Of a DNA stretch of 64,000 nucleotides, positions 34,021 through 42,113 are shown one piece after another. Location of the stretch: assembly GCA_009837355.1 (NCBI GenBank), contig VXTR01000063.1, positions 43,762 through 107,761 on the forward strand, written 5' to 3'. The notes below the pieces were generated by a model. That model ran no database searches, was not told where the DNA came from, and saw only the letters and a program-made list of their open reading frames with translations. Source of the stretch: Chloroflexota bacterium (GTDB lineage: Bacteria; Chloroflexota; Dehalococcoidia; Lucifugimonadales; UBA3495). Position 1 is the first letter of the stretch. The number at the start of each line of letters is the position of its first letter. The position numbers and the translations under genes were made by a program.

Positions 34021-35190
34021 ATTATCGCTAACGAAACCGCAAACCGGCCGAACAGCGAGCCGGCACTCAATGGGGAACCCGCAGACGCTACGGCGGTAGT
34101 TTTCGACGAACGGCCACGCAATGAGGAATATCTCAAGTTGCGGCGTTTGATGTTGGAGCACGGGCTTCTGGATCGCCAATACGGCTCTTATGCAGTCAAG
34201 GTGTCAAGCGCTTTGGCGCTGCTCATCGCCAGCATAGCTATACTGGTCGTTTTTGACAGCCTGTGGGTGCAGTTGGCAAACGCTGCCCTGATGGCGTGCG
34301 CGTTCAGCCAGTTCGCTTTCCTGGGGCATGACTCCGGACACCGTCAGGTCTTCCGGTCGGTGAAGCGGAACGATATGCTGATGATGCTGGCCGCGCTGGT
34401 TACGGGCCTGGCCCCCAGCTGGTGGCAGGAAAAGCACACCAAGCATCACGTCAGCCCCAACCAGATCGGGCATGACGGCGACATCGAAATTTCGGTTTTC
34501 GCCTTCACCCGCGGGCAGGCGTTGGACTCCTGGGGAGTGGCGCGGTTTTTCATCCGCCATCAAGCCTTCTGGTTCTATCCGATGCTCCTGCTCACGTCGT
34601 ACAGTTTGCTGAGCGCGGGCATCGCCTTCCTGGTGCGGCTGAAAGGGGTGAAGTATCCGGTCCTCGAACCCATTGTCGTAGTGACCGCAATAGCAGCCTA
34701 TCTTGCTCTGGTTTTTACTTTCCTGCCCTTTTGGCACGGCGTGCTCTTCATTGTGGTCCACCGGGGTTTGCTTGGATTGCACCTGGGTTCAGTCTTTGCT
34801 CCCAATCACAAGGGAATGCCAATTCTGGCCCCTGGTACCGAGCTCGATCACCTCCGGCAGCAGGTGCTGACCTCCCGGAACGTCATTCCCAATCCGGTCA
34901 TCGATTACCTGTACGGCGGGTTGAACTATCAGATTGAGCACCACCTCTTTCCCAACATGCCCCGCAACCGGCTGAAGGACGCCAGGCCCGTGGTCAGGGC
35001 TTTCTGCGCTGACCACGGGGTTCCCTATCACGAGACGGGTTTCTGGCGGTCCAATCAAGAGATACTGAGCTATCTGCACACTGTGAGCGCGCCCCTGCGT
35101 CACAACCGCAGTAAGCCGGTGAGCAGCCTGGATTGTCTGGCCGGAGGGCCTACTTTGCCGAAACAGAACCCGGCATTTGCTCTCTTCTGA
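34021..35190 (+). CDS. Membrane fatty acid desaturase (start codon unusual)
   Basis: This is a membrane-bound di-iron desaturase that introduces a double bond into acyl lipids or acyl-CoA. Counting from the proposed start, the three histidine boxes are HDSGH (103-107), HTKHH (139-143) and QIEHH (304-308), with several membrane helices between them. The family-like stretch NEEYLKLRRLMLEHGLLDR begins before the first TTG at 34138. No ATG, GTG or TTG occurs in frame between the stop at 33946 and 34138. An ATT at 34021, preceded by GAGGGGGAACG, is the best candidate. A frameshift error is the alternative. Confidence 0.8.
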   Translation: MIANETANRPNSEPALNGEPADATAVVFDERPRNEEYLKLRRLMLEHGLLDRQYGSYAVKVSSALALLIASIAILVVFDSLWVQLANAALMACAFSQFAFLGHDSGHRQVFRSVKRNDMLMMLAALVTGLAPSWWQEKHTKHHVSPNQIGHDGDIEISVFAFTRGQALDSWGVARFFIRHQAFWFYPMLLLTSYSLLSAGIAFLVRLKGVKYPVLEPIVVVTAIAAYLALVFTFLPFWHGVLFIVVHRGLLGLHLGSVFAPNHKGMPILAPGTELDHLRQQVLTSRNVIPNPVIDYLYGGLNYQIEHHLFPNMPRNRLKDARPVVRAFCADHGVPYHETGFWRSNQEILSYLHTVSAPLRHNRSKPVSSLDCLAGGPTLPKQNPAFALF

Positions 35191-35358
35191 GCGGGTGTCC
35201 AACAATGGTCTAAGAGCGTGTTGACGTTCAGATTTGAGCGATGTGCCACTGTGTTGGCACCTTGGACTCGCCGAGAGGTTTGGGTTAGCATCAAGCCTCA
35301 GCCAGTTCAGCGCCCTTCGTTATTTTAGAGGGAAACCTCCGCCGGAAAGTTCGCAATA

Positions 35359-35367
35359 TGGTATGCT
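35359..35367 (+). promoter_or_regulatory. Extended -10 element upstream of tRNA-Pro
   Basis: TGG is followed by TATGCT. The predicted start lies about 50 bases before the tRNA. The rest of the gap from 35191 holds no recognisable gene. Confidence 0.4.
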
Positions 35368-35423
35368 CAGGGGTACTTCTTTGCGGCCAGTTCCTGCGCG
35401 CCGTTGACCCGGTGGCCGTGCGT

Positions 35424-35498
35424 CGGGGTGTGGCCTAGCGGCAAGGCGCCTGCTTTGGGAGCAGGAGATCGGCAGTTCGAATCTGCCCACCCCGACCA
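35424..35498 (+). tRNA. tRNA-Pro (anticodon TGG)
   Basis: Acceptor CGGGGTG pairs with CACCCCG, the anticodon stem CCTGC/GCAGG encloses TTTGGGA, and the T-arm contains CAGTTCGAATCTG. CCA is encoded at 35496-35498. It ends five bases before the stop codon of the convergent tenA gene. Confidence 0.96.
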
Positions 35499-35503
35499 AC
35501 CCG

Positions 35504-36169
35504 TCACACCGGCCAGTCTTCCAGCCTCCATCCCATTTCCCAGAAAGCCTGCTCGTAGCGCGTGCAGGTGACGTAGGCTTCCTTCATGGCGGCGATTTCG
35601 GCGGGGCCAGCCGTCGCCGCGATGCGGTCGCAGATGGCGCGGCATTCTTCGGCTACCGCCTGCTGCTCGGAGCCGGCGTACATCTGAATCCACTGGGCGT
35701 AACCGGGATGGTCAGGCAGGCCCTGGTCGGCCAGGCGTTCGCCGACGCGCCAGTAGCCCCAGATGCAGGGCAGGACGGCGGCCACCAGTTCCCCGAAGCT
35801 GCCCTGGTGCGCCACCCGCAGCAGGTAGCTGGTATAGGAGTAGCAGGTAGGCGCGTGCCTGGTGGCGTCCAGCTCGGCCTCGGTGATGCCGAACTGGGCG
35901 CAGTAGGAGCGATGGAGGGCCATTTCGGTGTTGAGGATGTAGTCCACCGAACGGGCGAACCAAGACATCGCCGGCAGGTCGGGGGCTTTGGCCGAGGCCA
36001 GGGCCAGACAGCGAGCGAAGTCAATGAGGTACACGTAATCCTGGGTGATGAAGTGCTTGAACCGGTCCAGGGGCAGCGTACCGTCACCGATACCCTGGAC
36101 GAAAGGATGAAAAGCCATCGCCTCACGCTGGTCTTCGGACTCCCGTTCGATTTCGTCGCAGAATGACAT
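35504..36169 (-). CDS. tenA: TenA-family thiaminase II / aminopyrimidine aminohydrolase
   Basis: This 221-residue all-helical protein of the TenA/THI-4 family salvages the pyrimidine part of degraded thiamin by hydrolysing aminomethyl-pyrimidine. The catalytic Cys lies in LPCIWGYW near residue 137, and the general acid Glu in YEQAFWEMGW near 208. ITQDYVYL is typical of the substrate pocket. It is followed upstream on the same strand by a thioesterase gene with only nine bases between, so both are likely read with trmD. No other thiamin genes are in the window. Confidence 0.93.
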   Translation of the reverse strand: MSFCDEIERESEDQREAMAFHPFVQGIGDGTLPLDRFKHFITQDYVYLIDFARCLALASAKAPDLPAMSWFARSVDYILNTEMALHRSYCAQFGITEAELDATRHAPTCYSYTSYLLRVAHQGSFGELVAAVLPCIWGYWRVGERLADQGLPDHPGYAQWIQMYAGSEQQAVAEECRAICDRIAATAGPAEIAAMKEAYVTCTRYEQAFWEMGWRLEDWPV

Positions 36170-36178
36170 AGGTTCACC

Positions 36179-36697
36179 TCATGTTGCACTGTGTTGGCTC
36201 TGGGCGGCGGCGAGTTCGGGGAAATGGGCCAGGGGCAGGACGGCGCTGGAGGTTTCCCAGGCGTCCACCAACTGCCGGATGGAGTCGGGCACGGGGCGAG
36301 TGCCACCGGTGTCGGCGTAGAAACCGACGTACACGGATTCAATAGTGGTCAGCGGCGGGTCGTCGGGGCCGCCGGAGTCGGGGAAGATGCCGACCTGCAG
36401 CGTCAGGCTGGTATTGCCGATGCGCGTAACGCGGGCGCGCAGGTCGAGCATTTCGTCAACGCGCACCGGGACTTTGTACTCGATGGTGACTTTGACCACC
36501 GCGCTGTCAAAGTAACCGTTAGCGGCGACGCGGTAGATGCTGAAGCCCAAGTTGCGGAAGTATTCGGCCTGGGCGACTTCCAGCCATCCCAAATAGCTGC
36601 CGTTGAAGGCGATGCCCTGGGCGTCGCACTCCTGCCAACGCACGCGGACGGGAGCGCTGAAGCGGAAATCGTTGCGCCGCAGCGTCAGATCAGGCAT
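36179..36697 (-). CDS. Acyl-CoA thioesterase (hotdog fold, YbgC-like)
   Basis: This 172-residue hotdog-fold protein contains VRWQECDAQGIAFNGSYLGW, which fits the 4-hydroxybenzoyl-CoA thioesterase / YbgC signature with its catalytic Asp. VTIEYKVPVRVDEMLDL follows. It probably hydrolyses acyl-CoA thioesters. The last 40 residues are extended beyond the usual domain. The ATG at 36697 has GGAG eight bases upstream and lies inside the last codons of trmD, giving an eight-base overlap. Confidence 0.88.
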   Translation of the reverse strand: MPDLTLRRNDFRFSAPVRVRWQECDAQGIAFNGSYLGWLEVAQAEYFRNLGFSIYRVAANGYFDSAVVKVTIEYKVPVRVDEMLDLRARVTRIGNTSLTLQVGIFPDSGGPDDPPLTTIESVYVGFYADTGGTRPVPDSIRQLVDAWETSSAVLPLAHFPELAAAQSQHSAT

Positions 36698-37445
36698 CGC
36701 TGCCACTCCACCCCAGGCCGGCCAGATAGACGCGGTCGGAATTGGTCAAGTCGGCGGTTTCCAGGAGGTCGGGGCGCTGCCGCAACGTGCGCTCCAGAGA
36801 CTGGCGCCGGCGCCAGCGTTCAATCTCGGCGTGGTTGCCGGAGCGCAGTACCTCCGGGGTATCCATCCCGCGGAATTCGACGGGCCGGGTGTACAGCGGG
36901 TGCTGCAGCAGGCCGGAGGTGATGCTGTCCTCGCGCACGTTTTCCTCGGAGCCGACCACATCGGGGACGAAGCGGGAAACGGCGTCGATGATGACCATGG
37001 CGGCCAGCTCGCCGCCGGTGAGTACATAGTCGCCGATGGATACCTCGTGGGTAATCATCCCGGTGCGGATGCGCTCGTCCACTCCTGCATAGTGTCCGCA
37101 GATGATGATAGTGGCGGGCGCGGCGGCGAATTCGTCCACCAGCCGCTGATTGAGTACGCGCCCCTGCGGGGAGGTCAGCACGATGGGCGTCTGCTCTCGC
37201 TCGTTCGCGGGAATATCGGCCAAGGCGGTGTCCACGGCGGCGAACACTGGCTCCGGTTTCATCACCATGCCGGGGCCGCCGCCGAACTGGTAATCGTCGG
37301 CAGTGCCGTGGCGGTCGGTGGCGAATTGGCGAATGTCGGTAGCCGTCACCGACACCAGCCCACGGTCAACGGCGCGCCCGATGATGCTGTACTCGGTGAG
37401 GAGGCGGAAGGCATCGGGGAAAAGCGTAAGGATGTGGAAACGCAT
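36690..37445 (-). CDS. trmD: tRNA (guanine37-N1)-methyltransferase
   Basis: This 251-residue SPOUT-class enzyme methylates G37 of tRNAs with S-adenosylmethionine and so prevents frameshifting. MRFHILTLFPDAF is the usual start, FGGGPGMVMKPEP is conserved, and the trefoil-knot segment GDYVLTGGELAAMVIIDAVSRFVP binds the cofactor. TrmD is normally linked to rpsP-rimM-rplS. Here it instead sits between an amidohydrolase (two-base gap) and a thioesterase (overlap), an unusual context. Confidence 0.97.
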   Translation of the reverse strand: MRFHILTLFPDAFRLLTEYSIIGRAVDRGLVSVTATDIRQFATDRHGTADDYQFGGGPGMVMKPEPVFAAVDTALADIPANEREQTPIVLTSPQGRVLNQRLVDEFAAAPATIIICGHYAGVDERIRTGMITHEVSIGDYVLTGGELAAMVIIDAVSRFVPDVVGSEENVREDSITSGLLQHPLYTRPVEFRGMDTPEVLRSGNHAEIERWRRRQSLERTLRQRPDLLETADLTNSDRVYLAGLGWSGSDA

Positions 37446-37447
37446 CG

Positions 37448-38701
37448 CTAGGCGGGTTGGAGTTCGCGGACGGGCAGCCGGTTCTTGTAGGCCTCGCCGC
37501 CTTTCATAATCAGTGAGAGGCGCTCGCGGTCGCGGAGGACGGAGATATTTTGCAGCGGATCGCCGTCCACCACCAGGATGTCTGCCAGCTTGCCGGGGGC
37601 GATGGTGCCTACGTCCTTGCCGATGCCGCAGCACTCGGCGGCGTAGCCGGTGGCGGCCTGTATAGCCAGCGGAGCGCTCATGCCCTTTTCGACCATCAGC
37701 TCCAGTTCGCGGGCGTTGTCGCCGTGGACAAAGCCGCCGGCGTCGGTGCCGGCGACGATGCGGACGCCTTCCTTGATCGCCAGCTCCACGCTCAAGATGT
37801 GAATGTCCATCAACGCCTGGGCGCGTACCCTGATGTGGGGGGCGCTGACGGTGCTGTGGAAATCGTACACTTCAAAGGTAGGCGTGAAGAAGGTTCCCTG
37901 GTCGGCCATCATTTTGAGCATATCGGGGTCGGTAGCCAAGTAGCAGCCGTGCTCAATGGAGCCGGCACCGGCTTTGATGGCGATGGGCAGTCCAGTTCCA
38001 CCAACGGCATGGCACAGGGTACTGCGGCCCAGAGCGGCGGCTTCGTCCACCAGCGCTTTGGCCTCGTCAAGCGCGTACGCCTGGTCGAGTGGGCCGTTGC
38101 CGGGGCGTCCGGAGGCGCCTCCAGTGGTAGCGAACTTAATCTGGTCGGCACCGCAACGGACCAGCTCGCGCACTTTGGCGCGGACGCCATCTACACCATC
38201 GGCGACGCCGTCCGGTGCCAGCGGGTCATGGCCCAGGATAACCTTGCGGTGGCCGCTGCCGCTCACCTTGTCTTCAATGCCGCCGGTGGGGGACATTATG
38301 TTGATGGATACGATGAGCCTGGGGCCTTTAATCAACCCTTCTTCCACGGCCATTTTGAACCCGGCGTCCAGACCGCCGGCGTCGCGCACGGTGGTGTAGC
38401 CGGCAGCCAACGTGTCCTCAATGACCTGTGCTGTCCGGATGTTGAAAAGCGAGCCAGGCTCGTCCATGCCCCAGCGCCCAGTGAGGCCGTAGCCGCCGGA
38501 AGCGAGGTGGTCGTGGACGTCAATGAGGCCGGGCATAATGGTTTGCCCGGCAGCGTCCAACACCTCAGCGCCTTCGGGTACAGGCACGGACGGACGCGGC
38601 CCGACCTCGATGATATGTTCACCATCAATGAGGACGGCGGCGTCCTGCAGCGCCGGCGCTCCCGTACCATCAATCAGATTGCCACCAACTATTGCCAGCA
38701 T
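37448..38701 (-). CDS. Amidohydrolase (imidazolonepropionase / prolidase-like)
   Basis: This 417-residue metal-dependent hydrolase has GLIDVHDHLASGG (HxH ligands), CHAVGGTG, SIEHGCYL, and IVAGTDAGG with the catalytic Asp. The C-terminal GTIAPGKLADILVVDGDPL completes the beta-sandwich typical of the superfamily. Close families include Xaa-Pro dipeptidases and organophosphate or carnosine-type hydrolases, so the substrate is open. The ATG at 38701 follows GAGAGG. Its stop TAG is two bases before the ATG of trmD, which implies coupled translation. Confidence 0.9.
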   Translation of the reverse strand: MLAIVGGNLIDGTGAPALQDAAVLIDGEHIIEVGPRPSVPVPEGAEVLDAAGQTIMPGLIDVHDHLASGGYGLTGRWGMDEPGSLFNIRTAQVIEDTLAAGYTTVRDAGGLDAGFKMAVEEGLIKGPRLIVSINIMSPTGGIEDKVSGSGHRKVILGHDPLAPDGVADGVDGVRAKVRELVRCGADQIKFATTGGASGRPGNGPLDQAYALDEAKALVDEAAALGRSTLCHAVGGTGLPIAIKAGAGSIEHGCYLATDPDMLKMMADQGTFFTPTFEVYDFHSTVSAPHIRVRAQALMDIHILSVELAIKEGVRIVAGTDAGGFVHGDNARELELMVEKGMSAPLAIQAATGYAAECCGIGKDVGTIAPGKLADILVVDGDPLQNISVLRDRERLSLIMKGGEAYKNRLPVRELQPA

Positions 38702-38733
38702 AGCGATACCTCTCAAGGAACCCGGTTGTTTCG

Positions 38734-38750
38734 TTGGCATTATATGCCAA
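38734..38750. promoter_or_regulatory. Perfect 17-bp palindrome in divergent promoter region
   Basis: TTGGCAT, TAT, ATGCCAA forms a perfect dyad between the amidohydrolase/trmD run and the MoaB gene. On the minus strand its centre contains TATAAT (38739-38744), a perfect -10 element for the amidohydrolase operon. A bound regulator would block that promoter. Confidence 0.6.
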
Positions 38751-38767
38751 TGCGCCCGCCAGCGGTA

Positions 38768-38776
38768 TGGTATTAT
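38768..38776 (+). promoter_or_regulatory. Extended -10 promoter of the MoaB/MogA gene
   Basis: TGG is followed by TATTAT, whose expected transcription start falls at or within a base or two of the ATG at 38784. The mRNA would be leaderless, in keeping with the lack of a ribosome-binding site. Confidence 0.5.
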
Positions 38777-38783
38777 TGCGGAT

Positions 38784-39275
38784 ATGCACCGCCTCGCTAT
38801 CCTTACCATTAGCACCTCCGGCGCCCACGGCCAGCGTGAGGATACCGGCAGCCAGGCCATCCGGGACAAGCTGCCTCCGCCCGACTACCAGGAAGTGCGT
38901 TACGAAATCGTCGCCGACGATGGGGACGCGATAACCGAGCGTATTTCAGCGTGGGCCGACTCCGGCGAGGTTGACCTCATCGTAACCACCGGTGGCACGG
39001 GCATGGGTCGGCGGGACGTGACGCCGGAGGCGGCGCGCCGGGCGATGGACCGGGAGGTGCCCGGCATGGCCGAGGCGATGCGCGCCCAGACTCTACAGTT
39101 CACTCCGATGGCGATGCTGAGCCGCTCGGTAGTAGGTATCAGGGGCTACACGCTAATTGTCACGCTACCCGGCAGTCCGCGGGGTGTGGGTGAGTGCCTG
39201 GACGTGCTGATGCCCGTGCTGCCCCACGCGCTGGAATTGCTGCAACGAGAGTCGGTTCAAGAACACCCCCGCTAG
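38784..39275 (+). CDS. MoaB/MogA-family molybdopterin protein
   Basis: This 163-residue protein belongs to the MoaB/MogA family, which adenylates molybdopterin before molybdenum insertion. LAILTISTSGAHG and the signature TTGGTGMGRRDVTPEAARR are present, followed by LPGSPRGVGECLD. It is slightly shorter than E. coli MogA. No ribosome-binding site precedes the ATG, and the adjacent -10 element suggests a leaderless message. No other molybdenum cofactor genes are in the window. Confidence 0.9.
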   Translation: MHRLAILTISTSGAHGQREDTGSQAIRDKLPPPDYQEVRYEIVADDGDAITERISAWADSGEVDLIVTTGGTGMGRRDVTPEAARRAMDREVPGMAEAMRAQTLQFTPMAMLSRSVVGIRGYTLIVTLPGSPRGVGECLDVLMPVLPHALELLQRESVQEHPR

Positions 39276-39283
39276 CAGAGGAA

Positions 39284-39324
39284 CCCCCTCACCCCAACCC
39301 TCTCCCACCAGGGGAGGGGGAGAA
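39284..39324. repeat. CCCTCTCCC-type interspersed palindromic repeat, copy 1
   Basis: The core CCCTCTCCCACCAGGGGAGG folds into a hairpin, flanked by CCCTCACCCC. Related copies lie at 58987-59026 and 61330-61393, all in gaps between genes. Confidence 0.7.
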
Positions 39325-39355
39325 TAGCAAGAACATATACGGAGATCGCCGCAAG

Positions 39356-39703
39356 ATGAGCACCAACGCTAACGAGTCTGCCCCTGTCTATTGGCCCCGG
39401 GTGAAGGAACTGCTGGACAGCATCATGGACCGCTGGATTGAGCGCCACGGCCGTCAGCCTTATCCCGGAATCCACGAGTATTGGTGGGAAACCCCGGAGG
39501 AACTGGCCAATTCGGTGCTCAACGGGTACCCGTCCATCGAGCCGGGCAAGCCGGGCGCCGAGACGCACTTGGTGCGGTCGCTGCGACTGGGCTGTGGAAC
39601 GTTCGGCCGTATGCCCTTGCGCGGCCCATTCCTGTCACGCTCTGAAGCCGCTGAAATCGCCGCCTGGATTGACGCAGGCATGCCCACCGGGCCGGAAGAA
39701 TAA
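39356..39703 (+). CDS. Small protein of unknown function
   Basis: This 115-residue soluble protein contains a Trp/Tyr-rich region (GIHEYWWETPEEL) and a C-terminal SEAAEIAAWIDAGMPTG. The latter resembles the last helix of planctomycete-type cytochrome c domains, but no CxxCH heme site is present (only LGCGTFG). GGAG lies upstream of the ATG at 39356. It converges on the NHL-repeat gene across a perfect hairpin. The function is unknown; a link to the neighbouring DUF1501/DUF1800 genes is possible. Confidence 0.7.
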   Translation: MSTNANESAPVYWPRVKELLDSIMDRWIERHGRQPYPGIHEYWWETPEELANSVLNGYPSIEPGKPGAETHLVRSLRLGCGTFGRMPLRGPFLSRSEAAEIAAWIDAGMPTGPEE

Positions 39704-39733
39704 GCGGACCAATAAGCCGCTACGGATAAAGAA

Positions 39734-39758
39734 TAGGGGCGAATAATATTCGCCCCTA
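39734..39758. terminator. Bidirectional terminator, perfect palindrome
   Basis: TAGGGGCGAATA and TATTCGCCCCTA pair perfectly around a single A. AGTTTT follows on the plus strand. It lies between two convergent genes. Confidence 0.75.
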
Positions 39759-39782
39759 AGTTTTGGCCAAGCGTCGGTTGCT

Positions 39783-40787
39783 TTACAGCAATACCGGCTC
39801 CTTTTCCTTTTGATAGACCTGGATACGGCCACGGGTGTGGTCGAGGATGGCAATCTGGCCTTCGGGGGTTACGCGAACGGCGCACGGGTTGGCGAATACC
39901 TTCTCGTAAAGGCCGCCGTCGTGGGTGATGGCCATGGTGCGCTGGCGAATCATGTCAGGGTTGGAGTTGAGCTTGCTCTTGCCCCAGCCCGAAATCTCGT
40001 GGTCGCCCTTGAGCTGTGCGCGGAACCGTCCGTCGGCGGCGAGAATCTGCACTCGGTCGTTTTCCCGGTCGCAGACGTAGATGTCGCCGTCGTTGTCAAC
40101 GAACACGGCGTTGGGCCGCTTGAACTGACCGGGCCCGTCGCCGCTCATGCCAAAACTGGCCTGCCAGTCGCCGCTCTGGGTGAAGACCTGGATGCGGTCG
40201 TTGCGCCAGTCGGCCACGTAAATCAGGCCGTCATTGTCCAGGCAAATACCCCAGGGCATATTGAGCTGGCCGTTTCCTGAGCCGGTTTCACCGAACTGGC
40301 TCTTGAAGGAGCCATCCAGCCCGTAGCTCTGGACTCGGTTGTTCTTGCTGTCCACGACCCACATGGTATCGCCGTTGATAGCGATGCCCGAGGGGCCGTT
40401 GAACTGGCCAGGGCCGTCGCCGCCCTCGCCCCAGTGGCGCAGATACTCACCGTCGCCGTCAAAGATGGTGATGCGGTTGAGCCATTCGTCGGCGACGTAA
40501 AGGTTGCCGTCGGCATCCAGGGCGCAGGCGGTGGGCCAGTAGAGGTCGCCCGGCTCTTCGCCAAACTTGCTGAATTCGCCTACGAAATCCTCTTCCATGG
40601 TGACGATGGAGACACGCACACCGTCGGGGCGGTTTTCGTAGGAGCGGTTGATTACATAGACCTTGCCTTCGTCGTCAATAACCAGGTCCATGGGGTTGCG
40701 CAGGCCGGTTCCGTTGAACTCGTTGCGCCCGATGGAGTGACTATAGGTAAAGGCAGTGTCCACGAGACCGAAAAGATGGGTGCTCAT
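39783..40787 (-). CDS. NHL-repeat beta-propeller protein
   Basis: This 334-residue protein is built of about six NHL repeats, with recurring LYVADEWLNRITIFD, MWVVDSKNNRVQSYG, IYVADWRNDRIQVF and IYVCDRENDRVQIL blades. Each is followed by a GDGPGQFNGP- or GNGQLNMP-like turn. It should form a six-bladed propeller that binds a ligand or partner. There is no signal peptide, so it is probably cytoplasmic. GAGGG precedes the ATG. It lies 90 bases downstream of the DUF1501 gene on the same strand. Confidence 0.92.
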   Translation of the reverse strand: MSTHLFGLVDTAFTYSHSIGRNEFNGTGLRNPMDLVIDDEGKVYVINRSYENRPDGVRVSIVTMEEDFVGEFSKFGEEPGDLYWPTACALDADGNLYVADEWLNRITIFDGDGEYLRHWGEGGDGPGQFNGPSGIAINGDTMWVVDSKNNRVQSYGLDGSFKSQFGETGSGNGQLNMPWGICLDNDGLIYVADWRNDRIQVFTQSGDWQASFGMSGDGPGQFKRPNAVFVDNDGDIYVCDRENDRVQILAADGRFRAQLKGDHEISGWGKSKLNSNPDMIRQRTMAITHDGGLYEKVFANPCAVRVTPEGQIAILDHTRGRIQVYQKEKEPVLL

Positions 40788-40876
40788 AGACTTCCCTCGC
40801 TTTGATGTCAGTGGTCAGGCCACAGTCGGGCCGATGAAGCAGCAGCCCGCTGTGGCCGATGTTCCGGTCAACCGGC

Positions 40877-42016
40877 CTAGAGGAAGGGAACCTTCTCGAA
40901 TACGCCGCGGTTGATGGGGTTGGAGTCCAGGCCCATCCAGTCTTCCAGGATGGTGGCGTACACCTGGCGGAAGTCCATGTTGGACTTAAGGTTGCCGCCC
41001 TCTTCCTGCTGGCCGGGTTCCAAGGACGGATAGACACCGTAGATGCCGCCCTTGACCTTTTCGCCTACCATGAAAGCTACGGAGCCGGCGCCGTGGTCGG
41101 TGCCGGAGCCGTTGTCGCCGACCCGGCGGCCGAACTCGGAGAACATGAACGTGATGACGTTGTCACTGGCGTCATGTTCGCGCAGGTCGGTGATGAAGGT
41201 GTCAACATTGGCGGACACGTCGGTCCACAGGCGAGCGTGGTCGGACGCCTGGTTGGCGTGGGTGTCGAAGCCGTTGTAGGGGCTGGTGGTGAACAGCACG
41301 CGCGTGCCCAGATCGGCGAGGTGAGTCTGCGCGATGTTCTTCATATACTGGCCGACGGTGGTGGCGGAGTACTCCACGTTGGAGGTGTACTTCGGCGGCG
41401 CGGTGGCCAGGATGTCGGCGCCGATGCGGGCATAGGTGCCGGTGGAGCGCAGGTAGTCGCTGACGAAGCCCTGGCCCACGGTGGGCGCGTAAATCTTGCT
41501 GAACAGGTCCAGCGCTTCGGCGCGCTGGTCATCGCCCTCGATGCCGGTGAGCAGGCCGTAGGTTTCCAGGTTGCCCACGGAGGCAACCGGAACGCCTTCC
41601 TTGGCCAAGGCGCGGGGCAGGCCACGGCCGAAGTTGACGCCGGTGATTCCCTGGCCTTCAGCCTTCGGGTCCAGTTCATGGATGACCTGGCCCAGCCAGC
41701 CCTCGGTGCCGATGGTATCCGGCTCGCAGGTGTGCCAGATGTCCATGCTGCGGAAGTGGCTGTAAGACGGATTGGCGTACCCGATGCCCAGGAAGATGGC
41801 CAGCTTGCCCTCGTCCCAGTACTTCTTCAGGGGCCCCATGGTGGGGTGCAAGCCGATCTCGCCGTTCAGGTCCAGGACTGCCTCGGCGGGAACGCCGAGC
41901 GCCGGGCGATAATCGCGGTAGTGGCCGTCGTTATAAGGGATGACAGTGTTCAGGCCGTCGTTCCCGCCGGAAAGGGAAAGAACCACCAGAACGTTGTCTT
42001 TGTTGGTAGAGACCAT
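40877..42016 (-). CDS. DUF1501-family protein
   Basis: This 379-residue protein belongs to DUF1501, related to the alkaline phosphatase/sulfatase fold. VLSLSGGNDGLNTVIPY, SHFRSMDIWHT, GFDTHANQ, FSEFGRRV and GTDHGAGS are the family motifs that hold its likely metal-binding Asp and His residues. Most members begin with a twin-arginine signal, but here the N-terminus MVSTNKDNVLVVL has none. GGAGG precedes the ATG. It is 97 bases downstream of the DUF1800 gene, its usual partner. Confidence 0.92.
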   Translation of the reverse strand: MVSTNKDNVLVVLSLSGGNDGLNTVIPYNDGHYRDYRPALGVPAEAVLDLNGEIGLHPTMGPLKKYWDEGKLAIFLGIGYANPSYSHFRSMDIWHTCEPDTIGTEGWLGQVIHELDPKAEGQGITGVNFGRGLPRALAKEGVPVASVGNLETYGLLTGIEGDDQRAEALDLFSKIYAPTVGQGFVSDYLRSTGTYARIGADILATAPPKYTSNVEYSATTVGQYMKNIAQTHLADLGTRVLFTTSPYNGFDTHANQASDHARLWTDVSANVDTFITDLREHDASDNVITFMFSEFGRRVGDNGSGTDHGAGSVAFMVGEKVKGGIYGVYPSLEPGQQEEGGNLKSNMDFRQVYATILEDWMGLDSNPINRGVFEKVPFL

Positions 42017-42113
42017 TTGCTAGTCCTCCGTTTGATTGCTTGATGCAGGGTTGACTGGCCGGAAAGTTCGCTGATGCATGGCTGCTTTCCGGCCGGATGT
42101 GGTTGCTTTCCGT

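Noticed and set aside
35191..35423. Gap before tRNA-Pro inspected for an IS remnant
   Set aside because: No inverted repeats, target duplications or transposase fragments could be shown.
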